Shown: positions 11,380-24,600, counted from the stretch's first letter. The stretch is 64,000 nt of DNA from Tuctoria greenei (GCA_036927565.1 JAYESD010000004.1:89656942-89720941); one strand, 5' to 3'. Numbers and translations: made by a program. The notes: generated from the sequence alone by a model not told the origin.

Positions 11380-13848
11380 AATCATGTGACAAACAGTATA
11401 GTCTTAGTGAATAGGAAAAGAGGAGTAGATCTGGGCGTACCTCAATTGTACGTACCTTGTGGTAGAGAAGGTCGATGCCAGGGGAAGATATTGCTGGCAC
11501 AGAGCCTCCGGTAGCCCTCTGGTAGCCGACGGTGGAGAGGCTGGCGACATGGAGGTTGTTGTAGAGACGGCGCCGAGGTAAGCTGATTCCCCTCACTTTT
11601 GTGCCCTTAGAGATCGGATCGAGAGTTGGATATGGGGACCTGTTAACCTCTGGCAACCGGTACTAATCCCATCTTTTCTTTTTATATTTGGCACAACGCG
11701 AGACATGGGCCTTAACAAGAATGTGGGTGGCGCCCCCGACCATGGCGCTATTCCATCGAGGATGTTGGACTCGATCTTGCAACCGACTCCATCGTGGGGA
11801 TCAATCCAAGATTCTCCCCCTTGATCTCCTAGGATCAACACTAAATTAATACTTAATCACAAAACTTATACTAACTTTATTCTGAGCTTAGCATTAGCTT
11901 CTTTATATTTGACATATAGGGCACATCGCATCAAGAATAGCCAGTTACATGCTATCTGACTGGAACAACCATGATACATCTTACATTTAGAAGTAACCTT
12001 ACCCTTAATGGCCCATTAGTATCCAGTTGATCATAGACTCCTCCTTAAACCCATGTGGACTTTGTGTTCACTGAACAGTTGGGTGGAAGACCTTTTGTAA
12101 ACGGTATCGCAAGCAATCGCTTCTCACTGATTTGCTCAAAACAGTAGTATGAACCTGGATTTTGTCATTTGCAACACAACATCAATGTGTTTGTCTACAG
12201 ACTTGACTTGTTGCAATTGAACATCTTAAGTGGTTTATTGTTGTCGAAGACTCTTAAAACCAGGTAAAACATATTTAGTGCCTGCTCAGTAGCCTCATGC
12301 TTAAAGAACATTTGGTATACATCATTGATGATGCAGTCACCACATGATTGGAACTTTTCCACAATAAAACTGCAAAATACGAGTGTTAGCAATTGATTAT
12401 GGATTTTGTGACACATCTCTTGAAACTGAATCTTACTAAAACTTCATTCAAAATGACATCAATTCTTACTCATCTTATCATAAGGCCTAAATAACTTATA
12501 AAACTTAAAAACTTTTCTTATTTCTTAATTAGTGATCTATATCTGGATTGGATTTACTTATGCCAAAATATCCTGGTCATTTAAACTATGCCAGGGTGTA
12601 TTCTTAATTGAGCAAACTTAAAGAAACTTCCGACAGCAGAAGTACATGGAACTAATTTTATTCGATCGATCTCTGATTCGTTCCTATATTTATCACCCTT
12701 TACCTTAAGAGCAAACGTGAACTTGTTCTATGCATACCACACATTCTTATGACTATAGTAGATATGCATTATTTGATAGTCTAAATACCCCCTTATTATA
12801 TGTTGGTGAAACTTACATACTGACAAATAAGAAACATCACCAAGATCTAAACTTAATAATGATGAGGACAATATACTTACTTCTATAACAGTTGATCAAC
12901 ATTATTTTCTTACTGCAGTACATAATCCTCTAATAGATACTTAGCTTTATTGTCTTAAACTTAAGATAAACACTAATTGTCATTCTCAATATCTTATAAT
13001 ACCCAAAATCTATTGTGAATTTATTGAACGTGAGATGTTCTTAACTTAGATACTCTTATTTCAATCCATGAATGAGTTTACTTTAAGATATCTCACTTCA
13101 CTAACTTACATGACTGAACTCATTGTTCGAATTATCTAAAACATTATCAAATAAACTCATTGAGAAATGTCTCAGTTATGAACATCTTACGATGACACTT
13201 ACATCAAAAGAATTTATGATTCTTTTAGAGACTTGTTGGCTGTTATAGACTCATTACGGTCTACTAATTTTGACTCCATTAGAAAACTAAAATTCTTAAG
13301 TCATTCAAATGAGTGACAATCACTCACGTCTTATTCATATGAAGTGTGATCATCATCATTTGAATTTCTTAACGTGTTTGTTGGACTACTTGTGATCTTA
13401 AATGAGGCTGCTTTCACTCTTCACCATTATTGACCACTAATGATGGAAAATTAATAGCACGAATTGTGAGAACAATGTCTAGCATTGTTAACACAATATC
13501 AGTAAGACATCATAAAGAATGAATCTTGAAAAATAAAGTGCTTACATAATCCACTTATTTTCAAGATCAATATCTTTAGATGTCAAACTCCCCTTGATTT
13601 AGTCATGGTTTAAGAAGACTATAATATCTCATTTCAAAATGAGGATAGTCAATCTTATCGAAAAGCCAACAAAATCACAACTTAATTTCTTAGTTATAAT
13701 CTTATCTTCTGAATATCATACTTCCAATTATTTGGGTAATTTTAATTATATATTTTATATGATGTTTATAAGCATCAACTTAAAAAAGAAAATAAGCTAA
13801 TTAAGAAAATACGGAGTGAAACACTAAAGTCTCATCTTACTAGATCAC
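11380..13848 (-). mobile_element. Probable 3' end of another copia-like element (candidate LTR and AT-rich 3' region)
   Basis: At 11808-11822 the minus strand reads GGGGGAG followed by AATCT and then TGGATTGATCCCC. That is the arrangement of a polypurine tract next to an LTR beginning TG. The LTR would run leftwards to about 11380, but its other end is not firmly defined. From 11823 to 13848 the DNA is AT-rich with no convincing ORF. A second purine tract (minus strand ATCAAGGGGAGTTTGAC near 13590) resembles the tract just after the copia pol stop (39670 in A1). Gypsy B begins at 13849, so it would have inserted into this element. Confidence 0.35.
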
Positions 13849-16800
13849 TTTGGAGACTGGGGTCCACATATTCCAAGACTCGCATTGGGTGGTGTCGTGC
13901 GATGCGGCACCCAACAGCACACAAGAAAAGCCATACAAAATAACCAACACATATATTTTATTTCACAAGGTGATTTTGTTTTACAACATAATATACAATG
14001 CAACGGAATATTTTGTACCCACACTCTCTACTAAGTATGCACAAGAGAAGTCGTTCATGCCCGAGGATGCTTCTCACTGGCCACACGAAGAAGAGAGCCG
14101 CGGCAAGGTTTCTGTGAGAGATACATCTCGACAAGCTCGAGGTCTCACGGACAACCACAAGATAAGCATAAGCTAATGATACCTGCAAAAACAACAATAG
14201 AGCAACCTTGATCTTGACGTTCAACAAGACTTAACCGTCTCACCTAAGGCATAAAACTCTACATGCTGGAAACTCTAAATAAGGAAAGCTGGCTTTGCAT
14301 AAAGGACACGCCTACAAGTAAATCATTACTTTCATTTTTAGCATCAATTTAAGGCTTCATAGAAAGTAAATTTAATTTGCACTACAACTACTGCATACAA
14401 GTTTGTAATAAAATTTTATATCAAGAAGTATCAAATTCCAATAAATCATGTATACTTCTTACTACGCAAGACTCAGTGTCCAAGTATGCTCAAATAACCG
14501 CGAGCGATGGTGGTTGCAACCAGTAGACACCCGGATTGAATGACACGTACGCCCATACTCGGAGTTGCGACAGCACACTCCACTAATGTTGCACGCAACC
14601 ACCTTTCCCAGGATTCAACTACATCGAAATAGTTCGATCGACCTGAACAGCAAGCTCCCTCAAGGTGCACCTCCGCTGTGAGATGTTCATGAGCGAGTTG
14701 ACTCTCACTGTACTAACAACCAACAGCTTAAGCCGATCAAAAAGGTTCCAACATAGGATCCTAAAGGTACATTAGTTTCCTGGGTCCCATATAGCCATTA
14801 TTCACCTGATACAATTCAAACTTGTCCAACAGGGCCAGGCACGTGACGGGCCCGAATCGACACGGGTAGGACTACACACCCAGGACCATGTCCTGCTGCA
14901 TCCTACGCTCATGCCCAGTCTCCAATTCATTAAGGTAAATCCTCACAATTCAACTTAGAATTCCAATCCAGTGATAATCCAAGTGCTAGTCTCGCGAGTA
15001 GTTCCAAACCACTCGACTTCTACCGAATCTTTCACTAAACAGTTAAGCATATCATATAGAAACATAGAGTATTACTTTACCCAAACCACTCTATAGAATA
15101 ATCTGGTAATGCAACTGGGTTTCATTGCACAAGACCTAATGCACAATCATGCCACAGCAGAACCAATAGAGAAATCCTCTTCTTCGGGTTGTGCTTCTTG
15201 TTGGCCACCTTCGTCGCGAGCACTATGGAAATTATATGCAAATAAGATAATGCAATTTATTAAAATAACAATTAAAGTTGATTATAACTCAAGTAGGATT
15301 AATACTAGCTAGGACTGGAAGTTCTGTTGTTGGAAATGCACAGCAGCAGAGATGAAATAAGATGATCTTAGGCAATGGGAATATGAAGTGAAATAGATAT
15401 TGTTTTGGACATAGAGATGTGATCTCAATTTATACATGTTCAACAGATCCCCTGAGCCTGAGAAAATTGTTATTGGGCATCAAATATATGCAAAGGAATG
15501 TTTTGGCCATGTTTGAAAATTTTCCATAAAAGGAATCACCTGGAATAAATTCCCAATGATTTTATTTGTGGTAATTATTGGGGAGAACCCAGGGACTTTC
15601 TTAGCAAATAATCTGTACCATTGCAAAGTACCTTCCATGTCAATAGTGAATGGTGAATTTCCAATAATTGGGTAGTTTTTGCAATTATTTTTCTACTGGA
15701 AATTGGCTGAACTTTTGACAGTGTGCCCTACAATTTAAAATGGGCCATTGTAAATGAAGCAACACAATGGGCCACAAAAACATTCGCGCAGCCACACACG
15801 ATCGGTGCACGATGGATCATGTGGAACTCTCACTGACAGGTGGGGACCGACCTCTTTCTTCCTCCTTTGGCCCAGGGCAAGCGGGCGGCGCGTTGCGCCG
15901 GCGCACGGCAGCACCCCTTGCCAGCTGCCCTTCCCCCTGCACCTCCCGACCTGAAAATGGCTGCTAGGGCCTCAATCCATCTAGGAAGATTGCTGGTGCG
16001 GTCGAGAAGGCCGAAGATGGCCGGAAGTAGCGTCCTCACGGCACCGGCGGACGACCGCACTTCGACGAGGTCACCCGGTGCACAGACTGCAGTATTTCCT
16101 TCGGAAATTGATCATGGAGCACAAGTCATCAATGAGGACCACGATTTTGGAAAAAAATTTAGGAGAACAAGGCTGGAATTGGGATCCTACCTTTGACCTA
16201 GGTCCAAAGGTCCGGCGACGATGAGAATTCGAAGAACAGTGGATATAATTGATCATTTTCTTTGTTTATTGATCTAGGATGAACTTAGATGCATGAGAAA
16301 GATATTTCCTAACTAGATCGAAAAATAAATACATGTATAATCTTAATTGCTTAGCCAAAAATGCTCTGTTGTTACGAACGACCGAAGAAAAATTCAAACT
16401 CCGGCTACACAGTGCTACGAACCGACTAGCAACCATGGGACAACATGGAAAGGTTGGGGCAAACCTTATTGCGGCCAGAGTGAGTCGGGAGCAAGCCTGA
16501 AGTGCTGGAGCACCGTGGAAATCACTGTGACAGGTTGAAACAGAGGAAGAAACTAATCACCCGCCGGGGTGGCAGCACAGTGGCGAAGAGGAAGCGGTGG
16601 CGACTTGCCAGAGAGGTAGGGAGGATGCTTGCGCAGCGTATATAACCTTCGTCCGAGCCGCAAGATCGAGGAAGAGAGCTGTCACCATGGCCAGAGAAAG
16701 TGGCAGGAAAATAGAGCACTAGTTGCTAGTGTTGGGCAGAGCAAAAGGAGGGAGACGATGAAGGATTTCTTAGTGACGATAAGGGCAAAAGGTTCTTCTC

Positions 16801-17348
16801 TCTGGGACCAGGTTGGTTGATGGGGATGTGGCATATGCAATAGGTGTGTTGGCACCATGGGAAAAGCAGAGAAGTGGAGCATGCTCTGTTAAGCTCTTTC
16901 ACTGGATGACAAGTGGGTCCCACACCACTCCTCCTTATCCCCACCTTTCAAATCTAAAATATCTCTAGAACAACACTGTCCAATTTAGGTAAAATTCGAC
17001 AAGGCATAAATTTGAGTTTGAGAAGAATTATGATGCACTAAAACTTAAATTCTTGCCATGCTGAGTTTGAACATTCAAATATGATTTTGAATACATCTAT
17101 AAAGTCCTTGCTTTAAACATTCACTGTATTTTCCAAAGACAGCAAGGACCTCAAATGAACTACATTGATCAATTTCTGGTCTAAAGTCTTACATTTGCTC
17201 AGTTAGACTTGAAGTTGAATTAAGTTTGAAATTTTTTGCTCTATACAATAAAATTCTTTTAAAACATCACCTGAGTGAATCCTAGTTTTAATTCCTTCTC
17301 TTCTTATTTTTCAAGACTGAAACACACACTTGTAGTTGGGCTTTTACA
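13849..17348 (-). repeat. Gypsy B 3' LTR
   Basis: The start, TTTGGAGACTGGGG, is a mutated TGTGGGGACC-type end. The other end is CTTTTACA at 17341-17348, giving TG...CA ends after allowing for mutation. It carries the conserved inverted repeat at 13887-13912 and a GC-rich block at 15800-16100 with small spurious ORFs. No gene is visible in these 3.5 kb. Confidence 0.8.
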
Positions 17349-17362
17349 TCCCTCCCACTTTA
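17349..17362 (-). other. Polypurine tract of gypsy B
   Basis: The minus strand reads AAAGTGGGAGGGAT directly before the LTR. This is the plus-strand DNA primer site. The gypsy C counterpart is at 50384-50400. Confidence 0.75.
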
Positions 17363-17411
17363 AAAGAATCTCGTCCCGAGATTAAAAAAGAGAGACGAAA
17401 CAATAGAGGGA

Positions 17412-18802
17412 TTACCTAAGATATGAAGATAACATGTCCGGATACTTTGAGCGGAGATACTCTTCACTCTCCCATGTCGATTCCTCGACGGTGTGGTTAC
17501 TCCATAGCACTTTATAAAACCACATCATCCGACTTCTTGTGATGCGAGCTTTTTCATCGATAACCCGGATTGGATGCTCGACGTAGGTGAGATTTGGTTT
17601 CAAATCTTCCAATTCTTCTATGCGGACGTCAGTAGAGGGCTTGAGACATTTTCGTAATTGTGATATGTGGAAAATGTCATGAACACCAGCTAGAGCTGTT
17701 GGTAACTCCAATCTGTATGCAACGGGACCACATATTTCTGTGATAGCAAATGGATTGATGAATTGCGGATCCAACTTTTCTTTTACTCTGAATCGATAAA
17801 TTCCTTTCATCAAGGAGACACAGAGATACACGTGGTCTCCGGTGTTGAAGCTTAAAGGGTGATGCCTTTTATCTTCATAACTCTTTTGCCAATACTGAGC
17901 GGCTTTGAAATTTTCTTGAATCAGTTTATCTTGCTCTTATGCTTCATTTACCAAATCAATTCCATATACAACTCATTCACCAGATTACGACCGTAGAGAG
18001 CTTCATTGGGTGCCATTTGGATACTAGATTGATATCCATTGTTGTATGAGAATTCCGGCAACGGTAAATGATCATCCCAAATTTTACCGTGGTGTATGGC
18101 ACATGCTCTTAACATATCCTCAAGTATCTGATTTACCATCTCGGTTTGCCTGTCGGTTTGAGGATGATATGCGGAACTACGAATTAACTTCGTCCCCAAT
18201 GATGCATGTAGCTGCTCCTAGAAACGAACAACAAACTGATCCTCTATCCGATACAATGGTGCGGGAACTCCATGTAAGCACAAAATTTGTGATATGTATA
18301 AGTCCGCATATTTCATGGGATTGAAAGAGGTATGCACTGGAATAAAGTGTGCTGACTTAGTTAACCGGTCAATGATCACCCAAATGGAATCGTGCTTGTG
18401 AAAGGAGAGAGGCGAGCCAACAATGAAATCCATACTCAGATCCAACCATATCCATGCTAGTATTTTCAATGGTTGCAACAATCAGCTTTTCCTCATATGG
18501 TCATGTTTCACTCTCCGACATGTGTCACACTTGGACACATACTTTGCTATTTCTCTCTTCATACGTGTCCACCAAAATTTAGTACGTAGATCTTGGTACA
18601 TTTTATTACTTTCTGGATGGATTGAATACTTGGAGTAGTGAGCCTCATCCAAAATCTTTTTCCGCGGTTCCATGTCCCGGGGTACCACTATTCGATTCTT
18701 GAACCATAGAGTTCCTTGTTCGTCATCCCGGAAACATTTCATTTCTCTACTTTTTAGTCTCCTTTGAATATGAGACATTCCCTTGTCTTTCTCCTGAGCC
18801 CC
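17412..18802 (-). pseudogene. Gypsy B integrase with C-terminal chromodomain
   Basis: The zinc-binding part is at 18778-18482 (HYSKYSIHPESNKMY, then CDTCRRVK): the His and Cys residues are present. The core follows with SMDFIVGSP (first catalytic Asp kept), IDRLTKSAHFIPV, and after frame breaks YHPQTDRQTEMVNQILEDML with the catalytic Glu (18199-17948). Positions 17831-17412 hold the GPVAYRLELP and FHISQLRKCL region and a chromodomain (FYKVLWSNHTVEESTWESEE), which in this family is thought to steer insertion to heterochromatin. Frames change between blocks. The N-terminal end is cut by copia B at 18803. Confidence 0.85.
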
Positions 18803-20432
18803 TGAAAGTCGCCTAGAGGGGGGTGAATAGGCAATAAGATCCGAAATGACTTAATCAAACTAGATGAAAGTCTTGAGGCCGGACTTGTCTGGACAGGGCC
18901 GGACTAGTCTGCTCAGCACAGGGTGAAAGACAAAAAACTTGGTTTTTATGAGTTATTTGCAGAAATTATGTTCACCCAAGATGTAAGCAATCTGTGGTAA
19001 CCTTGTACAACTTAGATTGTGAAGTTAAAGCACTTAGGTCACAAGGTTTCAACAAAGATCAAAGTGAAGAGCAATATGAACAATAAGAACCCTAATAGCA
19101 ATGCTAGTGATTACAAAATGTAAAATAACAAATGAGATAAGATTTATCCCATGGTTCAGTTCCACGAAGAAACCTACATCCACGTTGAGAAGTCCACACA
19201 AGGACCGGGTCTCACTTGACCCTTCTCTCACCAAGACACCACAAAGGTTGGCTTGGTTTCCACTATATCAATGGGTAATCACCAATTTTGATTGGGGCTG
19301 CTCACAACATGAGGCTCCCACGTATCAATAAAATGAGGAGCACATGAAGCTCAACTCACACAAGCCACAAAACACAACATAATGTGCGAAGAGATCAAAC
19401 CAAGGGCCAAAGCGCGATGATCTTCCTTCACTTTCCTCCCCAAACACTAATCTCTTCAAGATTTGGTTTTAGAGGGCTAGTAGGACAAGTGGAAGGCTTT
19501 GGAAGGCTCTAGGTCACTTGTTGCAGCGCTAGGATTCTAGTATTTTCAAATAGGTGCCAGAAGTCCCCTTTTTATAGGGGCCCCGACAACTAACCGTTGC
19601 CACCAAGGCAAACCCAGACTAGTCTGGCCCTGTGCCACAGAGTAGTTCGGCCTTCCGGGACCACCGACAATTTCACGTCATCGATCGACAAAATAGATAA
19701 CGTGCGCGCCAACGTTTGAATTTCAAATGGCCACTGACAATACGGATTAATCCAATTCACTACGGACTAGTCCGAATTAGGACAGAGAGCTTTGGTCCGT
19801 CCCAAAACGGACACAACTGGGTAGGCCCGGTCTAGTCCGGCCCTCTAGGGTTTGCTTGGTTTATCTCACACTAAGTCTCAAACGGACTAGTCCGCACCAC
19901 CACAGACAAGCTTGAACTTTTCCAGAGAGCTTTAGTCCATTCCAAAATGGACAAGTCCGATCTTCAAGGACTTAGCTCCAACTCCACTAAGGGATGAACG
20001 GACTAGTTTGTACCCATATGGACAAGTCCGAACTCATCCAGAGACATTTAGTCTGCCCCAAAGTGGACTTCCCTAACTGGCCGGACTAGTCCCGCCCTGA
20101 GGCTCGGACTAGTCCGGCCTCCTAGGGTTTTTCCTCATTTTGGCTTCTCACTTAGGTTTTTCTCTCAACCACCACTTTGATCCCTCTAGAATGATCTGAA
20201 TGCACATGATACATCTACCCTCTCACATGACACGGCTCATATAAGCTCAACACCATAGAAACCCTAATTTCTAAGCTTGAGTCTTTGACGCCCGTTTTAT
20301 CCCTTTCCTTTTTGAGGGATTTCATCTCATTTCAATCATTGAACTTGTGCATAAGATCAACTTAGATCATTAGCCTTTTAATTTTCATCATCAATTATTC
20401 AAAACCCACGGGGATGCCTAGATGCACTTTCA
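18803..20432 (-). repeat. Copia B 3' LTR with TATA box, U5 hairpin and GGACTAGTCC palindromes
   Basis: It begins TGAAAGTCGCC and ends GCACTTTCA (TG...CA). The U5 hairpin is at 18811-18832, with stem GCCTA/TAGGC around a G-run and TGAA. Palindromes based on GGACTAGTCC or GGACAAGTCC recur about a dozen times, most densely from 19600 to 20130. A minus-strand TATA box lies at 19569-19577. No gene is visible. Confidence 0.9.
19569..19577 (-). promoter_or_regulatory. TATA box of copia B LTR
   Basis: The minus strand reads CTATAAAAA followed by GGGG. The right LTR has CAATAAAAA at the same place (29507-29515), so the 5' LTR copy may be weakened. Confidence 0.5.
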
Positions 20433-20893
20433 ATCTCCCCCTTTTTTGTGATTGATGACAACACATTAATACTTCAATGAAAAAGATAATAATTTGTTTT
20501 CATAACATGTATTTGTATGAGTGACTCCCCCTCAATGTATGCATCATTAGTAAGAGAAATTGAGAGAGTTCTCATACATATAAATTTTATGGTGGGGTGC
20601 CTAAGTGATGTGCTCATAAATTGTGATGAGGCAACAAATATGCAAGATAAACATGTAACTCAAGCATAACATCACAACTTAGTCAAGGTACATGAATTAA
20701 GTCTTACAACAATTGAAATGATAGTTTTAAAACATAAGTCCATAGTGGATTAATCTCTCCCCCATACAACTATTGTCTAAGTAGAACCCCCTTTTTGAAA
20801 CTCTCCACCTCTCTAAGTACCCCATCCATCAATCTCTCCCTTTTTAGCGTCAAGACACCAAAAAGGAAAGGAAAGAAGGAAGAGTCCTTGGGT
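20433..20893 (-). other. Polypurine tract and 3' non-coding region of copia B
   Basis: The minus strand reads AAAAAAGGGGGAGATT at 20432-20447, directly before the LTR, which is the polypurine tract. The remaining 450 bp are AT-rich, with further C-runs such as CTCCCCC near 20525 and 20757. No ORF is supported. Confidence 0.7.
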
Positions 20894-22543
20894 CTACTCT
20901 TCATCATCATTGGCATCGTCATCTTTGTCGTCTCCGGCTCCTTGGCACCCGCTATCGCTCTCTATGGCTTTCGGGTCACCATTATCATCATCCTCGGACG
21001 GAGCCACCGTAGAGGTATCAACTTCACTGAATTGAGCGAGCTCCTTGGCGGTGAACTCCGGGAACGGAGTTATCTCCCCATCACTCTCCGCGGTGGGATA
21101 CATAGGGATGTCCAACTTGTCGCACATTGCCTTAAGATACTTCTCTTAGTGACGCTCTATGCGACGTTACCGAACTTCCGCCTTCTGGCAAGAGAAGAGT
21201 ATTGCTTTGAAGCACTTGAGAAATCCGCTGCTGCATTGTGATGAAGGTGGAGGTGGAGGAGGAGGTGCTGGCACAATGTGTGAAGAAGAAGCGGGAGGAT
21301 CCGCATTCTTCCTACAAGGGGCAACAGTCCCCGGAGGAAGGATTTGAGGTTGAAGCCTCTGGTGAGTGATGTCCTTCTTAAAGGTGAGTCCGGACACCTT
21401 CTCGATCATGTAAATGATGTAAGAAACATATCCACATGATTTGTTTGAAGTATGCGAGACATTGAAGATGTCGTTGAAGACGTAGTCCACCACATTGAAA
21501 TGAACATCTCCATCAATTAGCACCATCAAGTGCCTCAAATTGCCTTGAATAATCCCCGCATCTCCATCCTTGGTGGCAATGATCTTTTGGAGCACCCTAT
21601 TGAGCACACTGTGGAAGGGCTTGATGTTCCTTATGTGTCCGACCTCAAAAGGTACATGACATGGATATAGGTACTCCAAGGTGTCTCGATCAACTAGCCT
21701 TCAATTGGAAATGTAGATCTCATTCTTCAATTGATCCTCGAAGTCAAGTAACTGAGAAAACTCCCAGTAGGTGGTGGAGTATTGCTCTACGTGAGTCATC
21801 CAAGTGATCCTCCGATCCCCATCGGTGTGGAAGTAGACAGTGGAGTAAAATTGGGCAATCACTTTCACATTCCAATCATACTGAAAGGTCACGAATTTCT
21901 TCAGACCATGGTGCTCTATGGCCTCAATCATAGCTTTGAAGGCCATGTGATCCTTATGGGCCATGTAGTCCCAATCGATCCACTGAGCATCAATAACTGG
22001 AGTTTGCTTGGACATATAAATTGTCTTGTAGTAGTCAAAGTGGAAGTCACACCCAAAGTGGGGATCCACTGTGCTTCTCTCCCTCTGATAGACATTGACC
22101 TTCCGGAGCTTTCTTGCCTTCTCAGCCCCTTTGCCCTTGAAGATGTTGGCATCGAAGGCAGCTACATGGTTAGGGTTTCGTGCAGGTGATGACATCCTCA
22201 AAGGACCTATGGGCTGAGTGGCACCCTTCTTGGCCTTTCTTGCAGCCTTCATAGCAATAATGACCCTCTTCTTGGGTGCAGCATCCACCGGTGCCTTGCC
22301 CTTGTCCTTGGAGGTTCTTGCCTCCTGGGTTCTAGCTTGCTCCCCCACAGTCACAAGTCTCTTCTTCTTTGGGGCTACCTCGGCTGCAACAGAGTTGTGA
22401 GCTTCTCATTGTGTCTTCTTGCTTTTCCTTGATTCGAAGAAAGCTGCAGCCATCTCTTGCCCCTCACGTTGCCAGCGGTATTGAGCTTGCCTTCCCGCCT
22501 CAGCCTCGGAGTCGGAGAGGGGAACGTAACTGGAATCTGACAT
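20894..22543 (-). pseudogene. Extra ORF of copia B, downstream of pol (env position)
   Basis: From ATG at 22543 (MSDSSYVPLSDSEAEA) one single frame runs 550 codons to the stop at 20894. It is broken by in-frame stops near 22408, 21701, 21165 and 21145 but shows no frameshift. The N-terminal part is acidic, then very basic (KKKRL, GKAPVDAAPKKRV, MKAARKAKKG). The middle (HFDYYKTIYMSKQ, EAIEHHGLKKFVTFQYDWN, VAPC) resembles the putative plant transposon protein domain found in grass retroelements. A PPPPPPP run follows near 21260. The C-terminal end is Asp/Glu-rich (DDKDDDANDDEE). I see no clear signal peptide or membrane segment, so an envelope role is not supported. Function unknown. Confidence 0.65.
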
Positions 22544-23436
22544 AGTTGCAATTAAGAGATGCAAAGGAACGGGTATGAGTCCAAGGAGGTAAAGATACGG
22601 TGGTAGAATTAAAAAATTGATTTAGGTTAGAGTTTTCACTGTGTAACCCGGACTTGTCCGTACCAAGTCGGACTTGTCCGCCCTACAGCCGGGCTAGTCC
22701 GGTTCACGCAGCAAGAACCCTAATCTAGAGAAATTTTACAAAAACTACGGTCCTACCACCAAAATTAGGTACATGAACATAATGATGTGGACAACAACTT
22801 TTGTGAAGAAGTTTCTACCTATAGACCTCAAAGAATTGAATTTCAAAGGTTCATGGGTTAGGTCAACAATACCTCTTCAAATCTTCGATTCAACAAAGAG
22901 TGGGTGAAGAATCGACTTTCGATGCTTTGGGAAGAGTTCCCACGCAACTTAGGGCTTCAATCCACCGATTGGAATCAAGATTTGGTTGTTGGAATGGAAA
23001 ATCACCAATTTGTAGCGGTTTTCCTGAGTTGGAAGAGAGAGAGTGTGCTTGAATGGAGTGGAAAGGTTGAGGGCTTTTGGGGAGGTTAAGTCCCCAAGGG
23101 CCGGACTAGTCCAGTTTGGGACCCGGACTTGTCCGGCCAGCGGACTTGGTCCGGACTATTTTGAACCACCGGACTAGTCTGGTCTAGGGGCAGACTAGTC
23201 CAGTCCTAAGGCTAAAAACTCCTATGTATTTAGTTTTCAGTGGAGATTTGAACCTTTTGGACTAAATTTTCATAAAAGATTTTCGTAAACATGGTCAGTA
23301 AGCAATCAACAACAAAACTATGACCATGATTCATAAGGATTCTATAATTTTATCATAATTTGTAGAAAATTGAGGAGGACAAGTTTTTTGCAAGCATGTG
23401 TAAATTTTGAATATAATAATAAGATGTGCAAAACTC
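22544..23436 (-). other. Spacer between copia B pol and extra ORF
   Basis: There is no convincing ORF. Two clusters of the LTR-type palindromes occur here (about 22640-22705 and 23096-23210: CGGACTTGTCCG, GGACTAGTCC). The extra ORF is thus bordered by the same motif that fills the LTRs. Confidence 0.6.
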
Positions 23437-24600
23437 AAGCCACATTTCGAGAATCTAAGATATTGAGCTCACTCCTATGTTCACAAAATCTTTTCTCATC
23501 TAAAGGTTTGGTAAATATATCAGCCAATTTTTTTTTTGGTTCTCACATGTGAAATTGCAATGTCTCCTTTGATGGAGTGATCTCTCAAGAAATGGTGTCA
23601 AATATTGATGTATTTGGTCCTTGAGTGTTCAATTGGATTGTGAGCTATTTTAATGGCACTCTGACACATAGGAAGGGAATGTGCCACAAGTTTATGCCAT
23701 AGTCCTTAAGAGATTGTCACATCCAAAGAAGATGTGCACAACAACTTCTGGCGGTGACATACTCCGCTTCAGCTGTGGAAAGAGCAATGGAGGTTTATTT
23801 CTCTGAGGACCAAGATACTAGAGATCTACCAAGGAATTGGCAAGTTTTGGATGTACTCTTCCTATCAACTTTGCATCTCGAATAGTCCGCATCGGAATAT
23901 CCAATGAGGTTAGACTTAGAACCTTTGGGGTATCAAAGTCCTAGGCTTTGTGTGTGAATCAAATATTTAAGAATTCTCTTAATGGCGGTCAAATGACACA
24001 CCATAGGATCAGCTTGAAATCTAGCACACATACACACACTAAGCATGATATCAGGGCTAGATGCACATAAGTAAAGCAATGAACCTATCATAGAATGATA
24101 TACCTTTTGGTCTACACTTGGACCATCTTCGTTAAGATCGAGATGCCCATTGGTTGCCATAGGAGTCTTGATGGGTTTGGCCTTGTCCATGTCAAACTTC
24201 TTGAGTATATCTTGAGTAATCCACCTTTCCAATTTTGAAACCATTTTGAGTTAGAAAGTCTCTAAGGCACACATACCACGCTCTAGGAGCTTGTTTGAGG
24301 CCATAGAGAGCCTTACACAGTTTGTACACATGGTTTGGGAATTCTTGATCTTCAAAGCCGGGGGGGGGGGGTGCCCCACATACACCTCTTCCTTGATTGG
24401 ACCATTGAGGAATGCACTCTTGACGTCCATTTGATATAGACTAAAATCATGGTGAGTAGCAAAGGCAAGTAATATAAGAATTGATTCAAGCCTAGCTACG
24501 GGAGCAAAAGTTTCTTCAAAATCCAAACCTTCGACTTGTGAATACGCCTTGGCCAAAAGTCATGCCTTGTTCCTTGTAACCACCCCGTGCTCATCTTTTT
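23437..24600 (-). pseudogene. Copia B reverse transcriptase-RNase H with the catalytic core deleted
   Basis: The reverse transcriptase start is clear (AKAYSQVEGLDFEETFAPVA, then YQMDVKSAFLNG, then LKQAPRAWY). At about 24225 the sequence jumps from GFKIGKVD straight to TQDILKKFDMDKAKPIKTPM. The roughly 80 residues with the YVDD active site are missing. The thumb and connection (SMIGSLLYLCASSPDI) remain, and RNase H is decayed down to ADIFTKPLDEKRFC near 23500, with the pol stop at 23437. A run of 12 G at 24360-24371 adds a frame disturbance. The product could not polymerise DNA. Confidence 0.85.

Noticed and set aside
12195..12416. Minus-strand ORF of 73 codons
   Set aside because: AT-rich stretch, no domain, no coding-like neighbours; probably chance.
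15754..16196. Open frames of up to 118 codons on both strands
   Set aside because: They lie inside the gypsy B LTR in its GC-rich block; overlapping open frames on both strands indicate composition.
19600..20130. CRISPR-like array
   Set aside because: The GGACTAGTCC motifs are irregularly spaced palindromes in an LTR of a plant element; no constant spacer length.
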